Shown here: positions 23,768 to 33,172 of the stretch, piece after piece
Layout of the letters: the number at the start of each line of letters is the position of its first letter
How positions within the stretch are numbered: the stretch's first letter is position 1
Source: Apium graveolens
Lineage: Eukaryota; Streptophyta; Magnoliopsida; Apiales; Apiaceae
Assembly: GCF_009905375.1 (NCBI RefSeq)
Contig: NW_027417107.1
Location: 1 to 64,000, forward strand
Reading direction: 5' to 3'
Length of the DNA stretch: 64,000 nucleotides
Made by a program: the position numbers and the translations under genes
The notes under the pieces: model-generated
What the model was told of the DNA's origin: nothing
Seen by the model: the letters and a program-made list of their open reading frames with translations, nothing else
The model's database searches: none

Positions 23768-26700
23768 ATGGCACCAAAGGATTTAATCATTGATGGAGCA
23801 AAGTTTGTTCCAAACAACTATGCTGCAATTCTTGATCATGCTGAAGCTCCATCTGAATTGCATTTTGTGCAAGATCTTCTTGCACATAGTGAGGTTGGGT
23901 ACGCCTTAACTCAGCCTGAATTATTTTCAAGTCAACAAGTTCTGCGGTTCTGGAGGACTGGAGTTTTTGATGATGGTGGTAAACGAGGAACTCCCAGTAT
24001 TATCTTCCAAGTGGGTGATTCTTCCTATGTAGTCACTCCTGGTACAGTACGAAGAGCATTACATCTTCCAGAAGATTGTACCTTCTCTATACCAGAGGAA
24101 TCAGAACTTCGGGGGTTAATGACTGATTTGGGATATGAAAAGAGTCTGACGAAACTTGGACAGTTGAAACGGGCTAATATCAGAAGAGAATGGAGTTTCT
24201 TCTTCGATTGCATCACCAAGGCTTTTGGCAACAAGTGTTCAAATTTTGATGCCATCCCAATTCTGAGTCAGCACATCGGGTATGCTATTATCCATCAAAC
24301 TCATTTTGATTTTGCAACTGGAATAATTGGTTTTATTGGGGATAGGATGACAGAGGATCGAGATGTTGTTTATTTTGCTAGATTCTGTCAACTTATTTAT
24401 ACGTATTGTACTGCTGAACCCCAGTTAGTCAGCACTCAAACCCCACCTTTTAAGGTTGCAAAAAGGTACTTTAACGACCTGATAAATGCTGACACAAAGA
24501 AATCAATGGTGAGACAATTACAGATTCCTCAGTCTATGAAACAGATTCTGCTAAATGCTGATCCTGCTACTTACAAATCTGTTTACTCAAATGTTCAACC
24601 AACTCACCATAACCAAAATCCATCAACCTCAGTCCCTACCTCCTATTCTACTCAACCTACCCTCAGAACTTATCTCAAATCCTATCTCTCCACTTCACAG
24701 ACTGCTCAACCTTCTTCTTCATCACCTACTGTGAAGCCTACATCCTCTAAGCCAAAGAGAACAAAGACTGTTCCTCAAACATCTCAGAAGAAAAGGAGGA
24801 TTACTTTGAGAGATGAATCAGATTCTGAGGATCAGATTCCCTCTTCAGAACCTGTGGTAAATGAAGCTGAGAAGGCAACTTCTCAGAAGGATTCTGCAAT
24901 TGGGGGTTCTAGGCTTCTCAAGAGGCTTAGACGTATGACGGTTCCTGAAACTCCCAAGGAATCCAAATCAACAAGGAAGTACAAGAAACAGAGGGCACAG
25001 AGGCCAGTTTCAGATGATGAGGAGGAAGCAGCTAAGGAAGGGGATCAGGAATCTCTGATCTCACAAGACAAGGAATTTGCTCCAGTCACTTCTTCTCCAT
25101 CAACTCCATCTCAGGAACCTGTATCTGACAAGGCTAATTCACCTTCTATGTCTCTTGTTGATCCAGGCACAAGTGCTGAAATTGATATTCAGAACCTGGT
25201 TGTGCCTGAAATACTTTTCTTAGAAGCTCCAACAGCAAATAATCCTTCCACAACACATGTTACTGATGCTGTTCAAACTCCTGAGTTATCACTAACACCT
25301 TCTTTGCATCAAGATGCTGATGATCAGATTTTAGGTGAGCATCAGGATATGGCTGTTGATCAGAACTTAGTATCAGATCAGCAATTAGAGGATGTTGAAG
25401 CCTCCATTGCTACTCACACAGTTGTCTTATCAGAAGATACTGATTCTCTAAGTTCTGATGCTGCAAATGTTGGAGATACTGGTGAGGCTGCTACAACTGT
25501 AGATGCTGATGAAGCAGGTCCTTCAGGACATACTCCTCCACTGACTCTTCCTAAGTCTGAACTGGTAAAGGAGTTTGTTATCAGGGATGCACCAGTACCT
25601 TGGAGTGAAACTCCTGCAGGTCAGGAGTGGACTAAGGAATGGAACTCAGTTTCATGTGTTCCTAATGCTTTACATCTTGCTGAGCACTTGACTAAAGCTG
25701 ATGAAATGTTACATTCTGATGATTTTAAAACCCAACTTAGAGTCACTGCATTGAGTACTAAACATCTACAAGGTCTTCATTCCAACACTCATGCAGAGCT
25801 ACACAAGATTCAGGAGAACTTTATCAAACAGGAACAAGTTTGGAAACTTGATAAGAAAAAGTTCTTCCAACCTACCATTGACAGGGTTGCTTATATTGAG
25901 AAAACTCAAGAGAAGCAACAAGCTCAGATTGATCAAATTCTGACAAATCAAGCTTCTCAGCAATCGCAACTTACTGAAATCCAGACCTCAGTGGAACTAC
26001 TTATCTCTCTTTTATTACCTGCTGATGCCAAAAATGGGGAGAAGGTAATTAAGTCCAAATGCAAAACCAACAAGTCACTGCAAGGAAAGGATGATGGAAA
26101 AGATGACCAAGGAAACTCTGGAATGGGTAGTGGTCATAGTCAAGGTAGAAGGTTTACATCAAGACAAGCTAGTCACAGAACAAGTTCTGATACTGGGAAA
26201 AGAATAAGTTCTGCTGCTGGTAAAAGGATAAGTTCTGATGAACTTCTAGATCTTGATGAGGAAATGTCAAGACAGTTATTTCTTCAAGAAAATCCAGGGA
26301 TGGACTTGGAAAGTTTAAAGGAAGAAGAAGCCAGACTTAAATCAGAGAAAGTCACATCTAAATCTGAAGCTTCTGGTAAAAAGTTACTTCCAAAACCTAA
26401 AGGCATTGTGATCAAAGAAAGGATACATACTGAAGAAACTTTGGCTAGATCACAACCACAGATAGATCCAAGATCCAAGGGTAAAGAAAAGGTTGGTGAA
26501 CCTATCAAGCCTTATGTACCTCCTGAGGAAGAAGAAATTACTGATGGAAAAAATAATCTTGCTCTGACTTCAAGAAAAGTTCTTAAAACAACCTCTGACA
26601 TGGCTCAAGTTGTTCAGAGTCAAGAAATCGTAAGTTCTGATATTCAGAAGAAGCAAGTAACCTCTGACAGTGCTCAAGTTAACTTGATATCAGAAAATAA

Positions 26701-27478
26701 ATCTAAAACACTCCTACCAGGATTCACTAAAGCAAAACAGACTCAATCTTTGAAGACTACTCCAAGTGGTTTTGAAGCAAGAGTAGTTACTGGAAAGGAA
26801 GCTAGAGATAAAACTGGATTGGGAAGTGCTGATGAAAGAAGAGTACACAACACTACTGATGATCCAACTTCCTTGAGTGAACCAGGTATTGGAGCAACTC
26901 CTGAGAGATTGAATCAACTAGAATCTGTACAGATGGTTTACCATACCTACTTGAAAGAATACATCATGTTGTATTTCATGACAGATGGTAGGGTTTATCA
27001 TATAAGACAAAATGCCATTCCTTTGAAGTATTTTGAAGAATTGGAGCATGTACTTTTCTTACTTCAAGTGGATGACAGAATAACAGAGACTGCTGCAAAC
27101 TACTTAAAAGAACAGATTCAGAGACAGAAAAGGCTTTATTCTGTTAAGTCTGACAGCAGATATGTTCCAAAGTACAGAAATCACAATGGTGATATTGTTG
27201 ATATGAAGCCTAATACTGCACAGATCAGAATATATCTTGGTATTAAGGGGCTTGAATTCAATCTAGAGTCTAACAAAGCTTATGTCATAAGACTAGATCG
27301 GGAGTTGAGAAAAGCAAAGATTAATGATCTCAGAGCTGCAATATTTCAAACTGGTAAAGATACTGCAGAGCTTAAAGATGTCAAACGGAGAATGATTGAT
27401 GAACTCAGATATGCTGAGAAATGTTTGTTGAAGAATTATCTCAGAACAACTCCTGACATCAGAGAGATCAGAAAATGA
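23768..27478 (+). CDS. Large accessory protein of copia 1 (1236 aa, intact)
   Basis: A single uninterrupted frame from ATG 23768 to TGA 27476-27478, in the position of the env-like gene of SIRE elements. Residues 1 to about 275 look globular (VVTPGTVRRALHLPED; IRREWSFFFDCITKAF; YFARFCQLIYTYC) and resemble the plant-transposon-associated domain found in extra ORFs of plant retrotransposons. About 280-600 is low-complexity Ser/Thr/Pro/acidic with basic patches. About 600-750 has a conserved-looking block and a heptad-like coiled coil (HAELHKIQENF; EKTQEKQQAQIDQIL). About 770-1040 is basic and Ser-rich. About 1045-1236 is a second globular domain. I see no signal peptide and no transmembrane segment, which argues against a true envelope role. 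A decayed homologue is present at 50078-51667. The function is unknown. Confidence 0.85.
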   Translation: MAPKDLIIDGAKFVPNNYAAILDHAEAPSELHFVQDLLAHSEVGYALTQPELFSSQQVLRFWRTGVFDDGGKRGTPSIIFQVGDSSYVVTPGTVRRALHLPEDCTFSIPEESELRGLMTDLGYEKSLTKLGQLKRANIRREWSFFFDCITKAFGNKCSNFDAIPILSQHIGYAIIHQTHFDFATGIIGFIGDRMTEDRDVVYFARFCQLIYTYCTAEPQLVSTQTPPFKVAKRYFNDLINADTKKSMVRQLQIPQSMKQILLNADPATYKSVYSNVQPTHHNQNPSTSVPTSYSTQPTLRTYLKSYLSTSQTAQPSSSSPTVKPTSSKPKRTKTVPQTSQKKRRITLRDESDSEDQIPSSEPVVNEAEKATSQKDSAIGGSRLLKRLRRMTVPETPKESKSTRKYKKQRAQRPVSDDEEEAAKEGDQESLISQDKEFAPVTSSPSTPSQEPVSDKANSPSMSLVDPGTSAEIDIQNLVVPEILFLEAPTANNPSTTHVTDAVQTPELSLTPSLHQDADDQILGEHQDMAVDQNLVSDQQLEDVEASIATHTVVLSEDTDSLSSDAANVGDTGEAATTVDADEAGPSGHTPPLTLPKSELVKEFVIRDAPVPWSETPAGQEWTKEWNSVSCVPNALHLAEHLTKADEMLHSDDFKTQLRVTALSTKHLQGLHSNTHAELHKIQENFIKQEQVWKLDKKKFFQPTIDRVAYIEKTQEKQQAQIDQILTNQASQQSQLTEIQTSVELLISLLLPADAKNGEKVIKSKCKTNKSLQGKDDGKDDQGNSGMGSGHSQGRRFTSRQASHRTSSDTGKRISSAAGKRISSDELLDLDEEMSRQLFLQENPGMDLESLKEEEARLKSEKVTSKSEASGKKLLPKPKGIVIKERIHTEETLARSQPQIDPRSKGKEKVGEPIKPYVPPEEEEITDGKNNLALTSRKVLKTTSDMAQVVQSQEIVSSDIQKKQVTSDSAQVNLISENKSKTLLPGFTKAKQTQSLKTTPSGFEARVVTGKEARDKTGLGSADERRVHNTTDDPTSLSEPGIGATPERLNQLESVQMVYHTYLKEYIMLYFMTDGRVYHIRQNAIPLKYFEELEHVLFLLQVDDRITETAANYLKEQIQRQKRLYSVKSDSRYVPKYRNHNGDIVDMKPNTAQIRIYLGIKGLEFNLESNKAYVIRLDRELRKAKINDLRAAIFQTGKDTAELKDVKRRMIDELRYAEKCLLKNYLRTTPDIREIRK

Positions 27479-27676
27479 TGAAGCCAAGTCAAAGATCTAC
27501 AACTACTTAAATTCTGATGTGTATACAGACCAAAGTTGTTATCAGAAGTTGAATTGGTAAAAGCTTTAAGGACTGTAAGTTGTAGTTATCTTGTCTATTT
27601 CTCATGCATTTGTACTTAATGTTTTTGACATCATCAAATATCTGTTAAACTTGTATATTTTGCTAATTTACAAGTT

Positions 27677-27685
27677 GGGGGAGAT
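27677..27685 (+). other. Polypurine tract of copia 1
   Basis: GGGGGAGAT lies directly before the TGTTAGATAT start of the 3' LTR. The same arrangement occurs at 51797-51805 in copia 2. Confidence 0.85.
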
Positions 27686-28299
27686 TGTTAGATATATTTG
27701 ATAATGTCATGGCTAATATGTTTTATGTTTAGATTTCAGATCTTATTTGAACAGGACAAATCAGTATTTAACTGATCAGTACTTATACTGGAAGTCAGAA
27801 CTTAAGGGATATCAGTACTTATGTTATCAGGAGATAAGCATCAGGAGATAGATATCGGAACTTAAGTGCTGAAGGACGATCAGATAAGGACAGTAGCTGA
27901 TTAAAGTTAAGAAGATCAAGATAAACATAAGAAGAGATATGCATGAAGAAGGAATTCCGTAAAGAATGGAATACTTGGAATAGAAGATATCTGATTGATA
28001 TATTTTAGGAAGCAGAATTATATTCCATATCAATTAGCGATTATCTTGTAACTGTGTAGTATATAAACACAGACATAGGGTTTACACTATAAGTGTTATC
28101 ATTATCGAGAATATTATTTACTATAACCCTAGCAGCTCTCGTGATATTTTGTTCATCACTGAGAGATAACAGTTCCAGATTGTAACAGAGTTTATTGTTT
28201 CAATAAAGTTTGTTTTTCTGTTACATAAGTTTTTGAAGTTTGATTTGATTGTAATAAACACTGTATTCACCCCCTCTACAGTGAAAGTGTGACCTAACA
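27686..28299 (+). repeat. 3' LTR of copia 1 (614 bp)
   Basis: Matches 15040-15637 with about ten substitutions. It carries a 14-bp insertion near 27834, where AGCATCAGGAGATAGATATC follows a second CAGGAGATA, creating a short tandem duplication absent from the 5' LTR, and two single-T insertions. It ends ACCTAACA at 28299. Confidence 0.95.
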
Positions 28300-29214
28300 C
28301 AGCCATTACATCTTTTTGAGAAGATGTATGGGGGCTAGCAGTTGTCTCGGTTTAAATACTACTCATCTATGTATGAGACAGAGCTACTGGGTTGACTACA
28401 GAACCTTCCTTATGTGGTACACTAAGGCACTATCTCCCTCACGCTCATTCATACTACATTTAGTGGTAAAAGAGTGTTGGTTGGTTCTGTTTCTGTGTTT
28501 GTCTTTACAGTCTGGGATAGACGTTGTGGGTTTTCAACCTCATGACTGTCAATGAAAGAAAGTCATTGGAGACTGAACCTGTATCACAAAATATATGGTA
28601 ATAGAGAGAAAATGATTTACAATAGTGATTTCAAAAGATTTTACATGAAATAAGAAATCACTAATGTAGAAAGAAGTTTAATTTTTGTTTTTCAATATGA
28701 ATGAGTTTTTGATAAAACATTGATCACTTAGGGTAAAGTCTAAGTAATTCTCATTCATGTCAAAAGCTTACAAATATCTGCAACATAATGTTAACAAGAT
28801 ATCATTGACCGATACTTGTCAAGTACTTTAGATACTAATTGTTATGTTGCATAAACAATATACCACTGCACATATAAAACAATATGATTGTGCCTAGTGA
28901 TAAGATAGTTATAAATATGATGACTCTACTTATTCATATAAAACTGTAACTGCAGTTAGGGTGCCATACCATGTCCTTGACGATTGCTTGAGCAGTATAC
29001 TAGTTCATACCAACCTGAAGTGAGACTGTGAAGAAGAGATTGCATAGTCCAATAGATCTGCAGCTGCAAAGTCCATGAACTGTGGTGCATTGACTTCCTC
29101 TTTTGACTCACCAACTAGGAGTACACTTGTACACATCTTACTAGAGTCCAATTCCAAGTGTAATGCGCATCAGGTGCCTGATATGTCGTAATATTCTCAA
29201 GTCTCGTCACTAGT
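28300..29214. other. Unassigned DNA between copia 1 and copia E
   Basis: No LTR, gag or pol similarity is visible. It does not continue the leader of element D and does not start with the target duplication expected for copia 1. An open frame at 28316-28555 has no recognisable content. One exon-like stretch on the minus strand is listed separately (29015-29114). The rest is AT-rich with no feature I can support. Confidence 0.5.
29015..29114 (-). other. Exon-like stretch of possible host origin
   Basis: On the minus strand a 100-bp open stretch is bounded by ...CTCCTAG on its 5' side and GTTGGTATG on its 3' side, as in an internal exon. It reads GESKEEVNAPQFMDFAAADL and then LDYAISSSQSHFR. 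Its amino-acid composition is protein-like, unlike the rest of the spacer. I do not recognise the protein. It could be a fragment of a host gene captured by or lying beside the retroelements. Confidence 0.3.
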
Positions 29215-29215
29215 G

Positions 29216-29428
29216 CTATATGTTAGATACTGCTTCCTGATAATAACCTAGCACAATATACAAAATTACAATGATAACATTCCCAGCTTGTAAACAGCCA
29301 TATCCCTCAGATAAACCTTTGCTGTTATCTCCAAAGGTAACCATGGGGCCAGCTTTCTCAACCACATTTGATAGCAGGGCTCTATCTCCGGTCATATGTC
29401 TTGATGATCCACTGTCAAGAATCCACAC
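29216..29428 (-). pseudogene. pol: Protease fragment of copia element E
   Basis: The minus strand reads WILDSGSSRHMTGDRALLS, the copia aspartic protease active site, then FGDNSKG and LQAGNVII. Similarity stops near 29275, in the middle of the protease. Everything downstream (integrase, reverse transcriptase, RNase H and 3' LTR) is missing. It is in a different frame from gag because of a frameshift near 29470. Confidence 0.85.
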
Positions 29429-29468
29429 TACCGGTTATACTTGTTTAATGCCCTGCACTACAAATGGA

Positions 29469-31700
29469 TTAGACCTTCTTCGGAACCCAAACTTGGTTGG
29501 GCCCGGCATACTTGTAGAACTGTCCTTTGTCAGGCAAAACAACATTTTTAATTTTAATTGTCTCAACTTTCTCAATGACTGAACATTTGACCTTGTAAAC
29601 AGCCTTAACAAATTTCTGTTTAAGCTTAGGCACAAATGTCTCCTTTCTAGCCTTAGAAGGACTGGCAGTCTTAGACCTATCATGCTTCTTGTTATTCACA
29701 TGCTGACGAGGAGTAGTCTTATCATTAGACACATGCTTACCATTAAAATAAGCATACATCATATTAAAAGCACAAGACATACAATTAGAAACACCACATG
29801 CTTTATGAGAGTGATTAACAGCAGGCAATTTATGCATGGTAGACATGGCATTTTTGTTATCCAACTCATGTGTGTCTGAGTTAGTCTCAGTTGCTTTCAC
29901 AACTTTGACTGGAACTTTCGACACACTTGACTTGGAAACAACCTTCTCATTAGCAAGATCTTCAGCACGTATTTCTTCTTGAATAACAGAAGAGGTCGCA
30001 TCAAATGGTTCAGCAATTGATGCTTTATAGAGGGGTTCATCAACACCCTTAAGCACATGTGGTACTTCCCTCCCTTTAGCACAGACATGAGGAGGAGAGT
30101 TTATGCCTAATTCTCCAATAGCAACATTGTAATCATAACCTATTCCAGATGTTTGATTAACAGCTTGCTTACTGTAGAACTCTTTAGCCTTCGAACAAGA
30201 ATTGAAGTAGGCTCTAACCTTAGTCTCAAGACCGGTGATCTTGTCTTTGAGAATAGTTTCGAGTTTTCTATAACAGTCAACTCTATTCTCTAGAAAAGAT
30301 ACCTCTTCTTTTAATTTGTCTTGATTAATGTGCATAAGTCTTAATTCATTGACCTCTTTCTCAAGGTCTGTGATCTGTAAACTTAACAGTTCATTATCAC
30401 GACGTGCACAATCTAAGTTACCTCTTAGATGATAAACCATTTCAGCATCAGAAAGTTTTACCTCTATTCTTGACGATGAAGCTTTTCCATCAATAGCCAT
30501 AAGAGCAAGATTTCCTTCATCTTCATCTTCACTGTCAGTATCATCCCAGCTTCTTCCCTTTGCCAGATAAGCCCTTTCAGAGTTCTTTCTTACTTGCTTT
30601 GGCTTTCTACATTCTGTGGCAAAGTGTCCCAACTCATTGCAGTTATAGCATCTGATGGTGCTCCGATCAACCATCCCTGTTTTATATCCACCACTGCTGG
30701 TGTTAGAGGATGAAGATCCACCTTTCTGGAATTTGTTGTAGTTGGACTTGTACTTAAGCTTGGGATTCCTCTTGAATCTGACATGGGAGAATCTCTTGAC
30801 AATTTGGGCCATTGACTCGTCTTCCAATTGCTCCAGCTCTTCCAAGGAATAAAAATCATCACTTGATTGATTTGTAGTAGGAGGATCATATTCTGCTACT
30901 AACATATTTTCCTCAGCCTTGGAACACTGTACCATTCTTTCCAATTGTTGAGATTGCTGTTGTTGTTGACCTTCAGCTACAAGTGCAGTAGATGTGCTGA
31001 CCATTCTATCCTTCCCGTAGACTTCCTTCTGTTGAAACTGCTCCAACTCATAAGTTTTTAACACTCCATAGAGCCTGTCCAAGGAAATCTCACTCAGATC
31101 TCTAGCTTCTCTAATGGCAGTGATTCTATGTTCAAGATGAGCTGGCAGTGTTAAAAGGAACTTTTTGTTGACCTCCCTGTTTGAATAATACTTTCCATTA
31201 ATGTTCAGGTTGTTGATCAACGCATTGTACCTCTCAAACACTTCAGTAATTCCTTCTCCTGGATTGGATTTAAAGTATTCATACTCAGAGGTTAGGATTT
31301 CTAGTTTGTTCTCCCTAACTTCCTCTGTGCCTTCATTAATAATCTCAATAGTTTCCCAGATATGTTTGGAATCTTTACAATTCATCACATGTCTATTCAT
31401 CAGGGGATTAAGGGAATCTACTAAGATTAATTGAAGGCTAGCATCCAGGGAGGCTTCTTCTATTTCAGCAGGAGAGAAGTCCTCAGGATCCTTCACATAA
31501 GTTCTCACTTTGGTGATCACCACATCATTTTCTATTATCTCTGGTTCAATAACCATAGGAATTTTTGGACCCTTCTTCAACACTTGCAAATATTTGGGAT
31601 TAGCAACCTATAAAAACAGTAGCATCTTCTTCTTCCACATAACATAATTTTCTTTATCGAAAAGTGGAATTTTAACGGTTCCAACTTTTTGTGTAGTCAT
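29469..31700 (-). pseudogene. gag: Gag of copia element E, nearly intact
   Basis: The true start is the ATG at 31698-31700 (MTTQKVGTVKIPLFDKENYV). One in-frame TAG at 31608-31610 (codon 31) interrupts it, after which the frame is open for 706 codons. Features in order: the copia capsid region (MNRHVMNCKDSKHIWETIEI; FERYNALINNLNI), a Gln run, a zinc knuckle CYNCNELGHFATEC, an acidic stretch (DDTDSEDEDEGN), a long coiled coil (LLSLQITDLEKEVNELRL onward) and a basic C-terminus. It is SIRE-like in length and layout, but its sequence is distinct from copia 1. It ends ...QVWVPKKV where a frameshift separates it from the protease. Confidence 0.9.
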
Positions 31701-31784
31701 TATGAATTTTTTGAGTGAATAAAAAATTCAAGAAGTGAAAGAAACACAAAAGTCTAGGATCTAGATTTGTACGTTAATCAGAAG

Positions 31785-31796
31785 GCTCTGATACCA
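31785..31796 (-). other. Primer-binding site of copia element E
   Basis: GCTCTGATACCA on the plus strand is TGGTATCAGAGC on the minus strand, two bases inside the LTR edge. It fixes the minus orientation. Confidence 0.92.
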
Positions 31797-31798
31797 AT

Positions 31799-33172
31799 TG
31801 TTAGGTCCCAATTTGTTTGTAGAAGGGGGGTTGAATGCAAACAATACCGTTTAATCGAATAAAATGCGGAATAAAATTGTGAAACAAAATTCAAGTTAAA
31901 TAAAACTTTTATTAAACTTGAAAGGTGTTACAACTACGGTATCGGTTACAAGGGATTAATCTCAAATCAACTATTACAAATCTAGAATAAATTCGACATG
32001 AACTTTTTCTATTTTTGTAATTAAAAGATCAAATGCTAAATGCGATTTGAGATTAAGTTCTAGGGATTTTAATCCGCTAGATTGATACACAAGAACAAGA
32101 TAAATATTTCTAGTTGATTGGATTTAACTTTACAATCTAGAAATTTAATCTTGAAGAAAAGCAGATGAAAAATAAAATGTTATGCTTTTGTTTTCTGCTC
32201 CTTTTACTCTTGTGTGTTCTGTTTGATTGGATTCTGTAAGTGTTGATCAACAAAAGTCTTCTGCTGCTTTTATCAAACACCGAACTGAAAAATGTACTGG
32301 CATGACAATCTCTTTGGCCAGCAAGACTTTCGGTATGACAATATTTACAACTAGCAAGACAATCAAAATGAACTAGCAAGACTTTCGGTATGACTATTGA
32401 TTGTCATACCGATTGTCATATTAGTTCAAATAAATTGTCTTGCTGAAATAATAACAGATTTTAATCTAAACAGAAATTCTAATAAGACAATTAAATGTAT
32501 TGGCATGACTTTCGGTATGACTATCAATTGTCATACCGATTGTCATACTAGTTCAAATGAATTGTCTTGTTTTGAATTTAAGCAGATTTTAAACCAATTA
32601 AAATCTTGTAAATCCTCAATATTAATTCTAAATTAATTAATCAATTTAATTCAATTAATCAATAAATTAATCTTTGCAGATATAATTTATTTTCTTAATT
32701 AAATTATATGACTTAATTAATTAATAGAGAATTAATACTAACCCTGAGCAGCATCCATTCTTCTGACAATCTTCTGAAAATCACTGAGACTTATGAATCA
32801 ATTCTGCCACTTCAATGCTGACACTCGATGTACTGTCTGGTTCATGAGTGACTAACTTCCGTGACGTTTCTTCATGTCTTGACTTTGATACTCTGATTAA
32901 ATCCTTGTAATAAATGATACCCTGACGAGATCTCTGTCACTTGATTAAATCCACGATCTTGATTTATATCACTGAGGCATGATCAACTTCTTGAACTTCT
33001 TCCAGTGAATTAACTCCTCAAGTCTATAGATGAACCTTGTTTCTGAATCCTTTGACAGATATTACTTTGCGAGATCTCTCTGACGGTAGATCCACTATTT
33101 ACTTATTACATTCTTATTTGAGTTGAGTTGAATCCTCGAATATATAAATAGGCTATGACATATGACTTACAC
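31799..33172 (-). repeat. 5' LTR of copia element E (far edge uncertain)
   Basis: The inner edge is clear: TGTTAGGTCCC at 31799 (minus-strand ...GGGACCTAACA). The outer edge must lie at or before 33172, where sequence shared with the right LTR of element B begins. No TGTTAG-type terminus matching the inner end is found, so this LTR may be truncated. It contains two near-identical hairpins (32386-32538) and several copies of TTGTCATACCGATTGTCAT-like sequence. Confidence 0.65.
32386..32538. repeat. Pair of perfect 9-bp-stem hairpins in LTR E
   Basis: CGGTATGAC and GTCATACCG flank 8-bp loops at 32386-32411 and 32513-32538. The flanking sequence (AGTTCAAAT.AATTGTCTTG) is also repeated. Related CTTTCGGTATGAC copies occur from 32330. 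Confidence 0.85.

Larger units (their letters stand above)
15040..28299 (+). mobile_element. Copia element 1: SIRE-like retrotransposon with two extra 3' genes
   Basis: A full-length 13.26-kb Ty1/copia element: LTR, initiator-Met primer site, gag, protease-integrase-reverse transcriptase-RNase H (copia order), a 1.4-kb spacer, a 91-aa ORF, a 1236-aa ORF, a polypurine tract and a second LTR. The LTRs differ by about ten substitutions over 598 bp plus three indels by eye, so it is relatively young. Gag-pol carries several frameshifts and three in-frame stops, whereas the 1236-aa ORF is intact. The flanks do not form a target duplication (GTGTA on the left, CAGCC on the right). An additional ORF after pol is known for SIRE-clade elements, where it is called env-like; here no membrane segments are seen. 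Confidence 0.92.

Noticed and set aside
23768..27478. Calling the 1236-aa protein an envelope glycoprotein
   Set aside because: Position fits the env-like ORF of SIRE elements, but no signal peptide, membrane anchor or cleavage-site pattern is visible.
28316..28555. 79-aa ORF next to copia 1
   Set aside because: No recognisable features, and no promoter or splice context.
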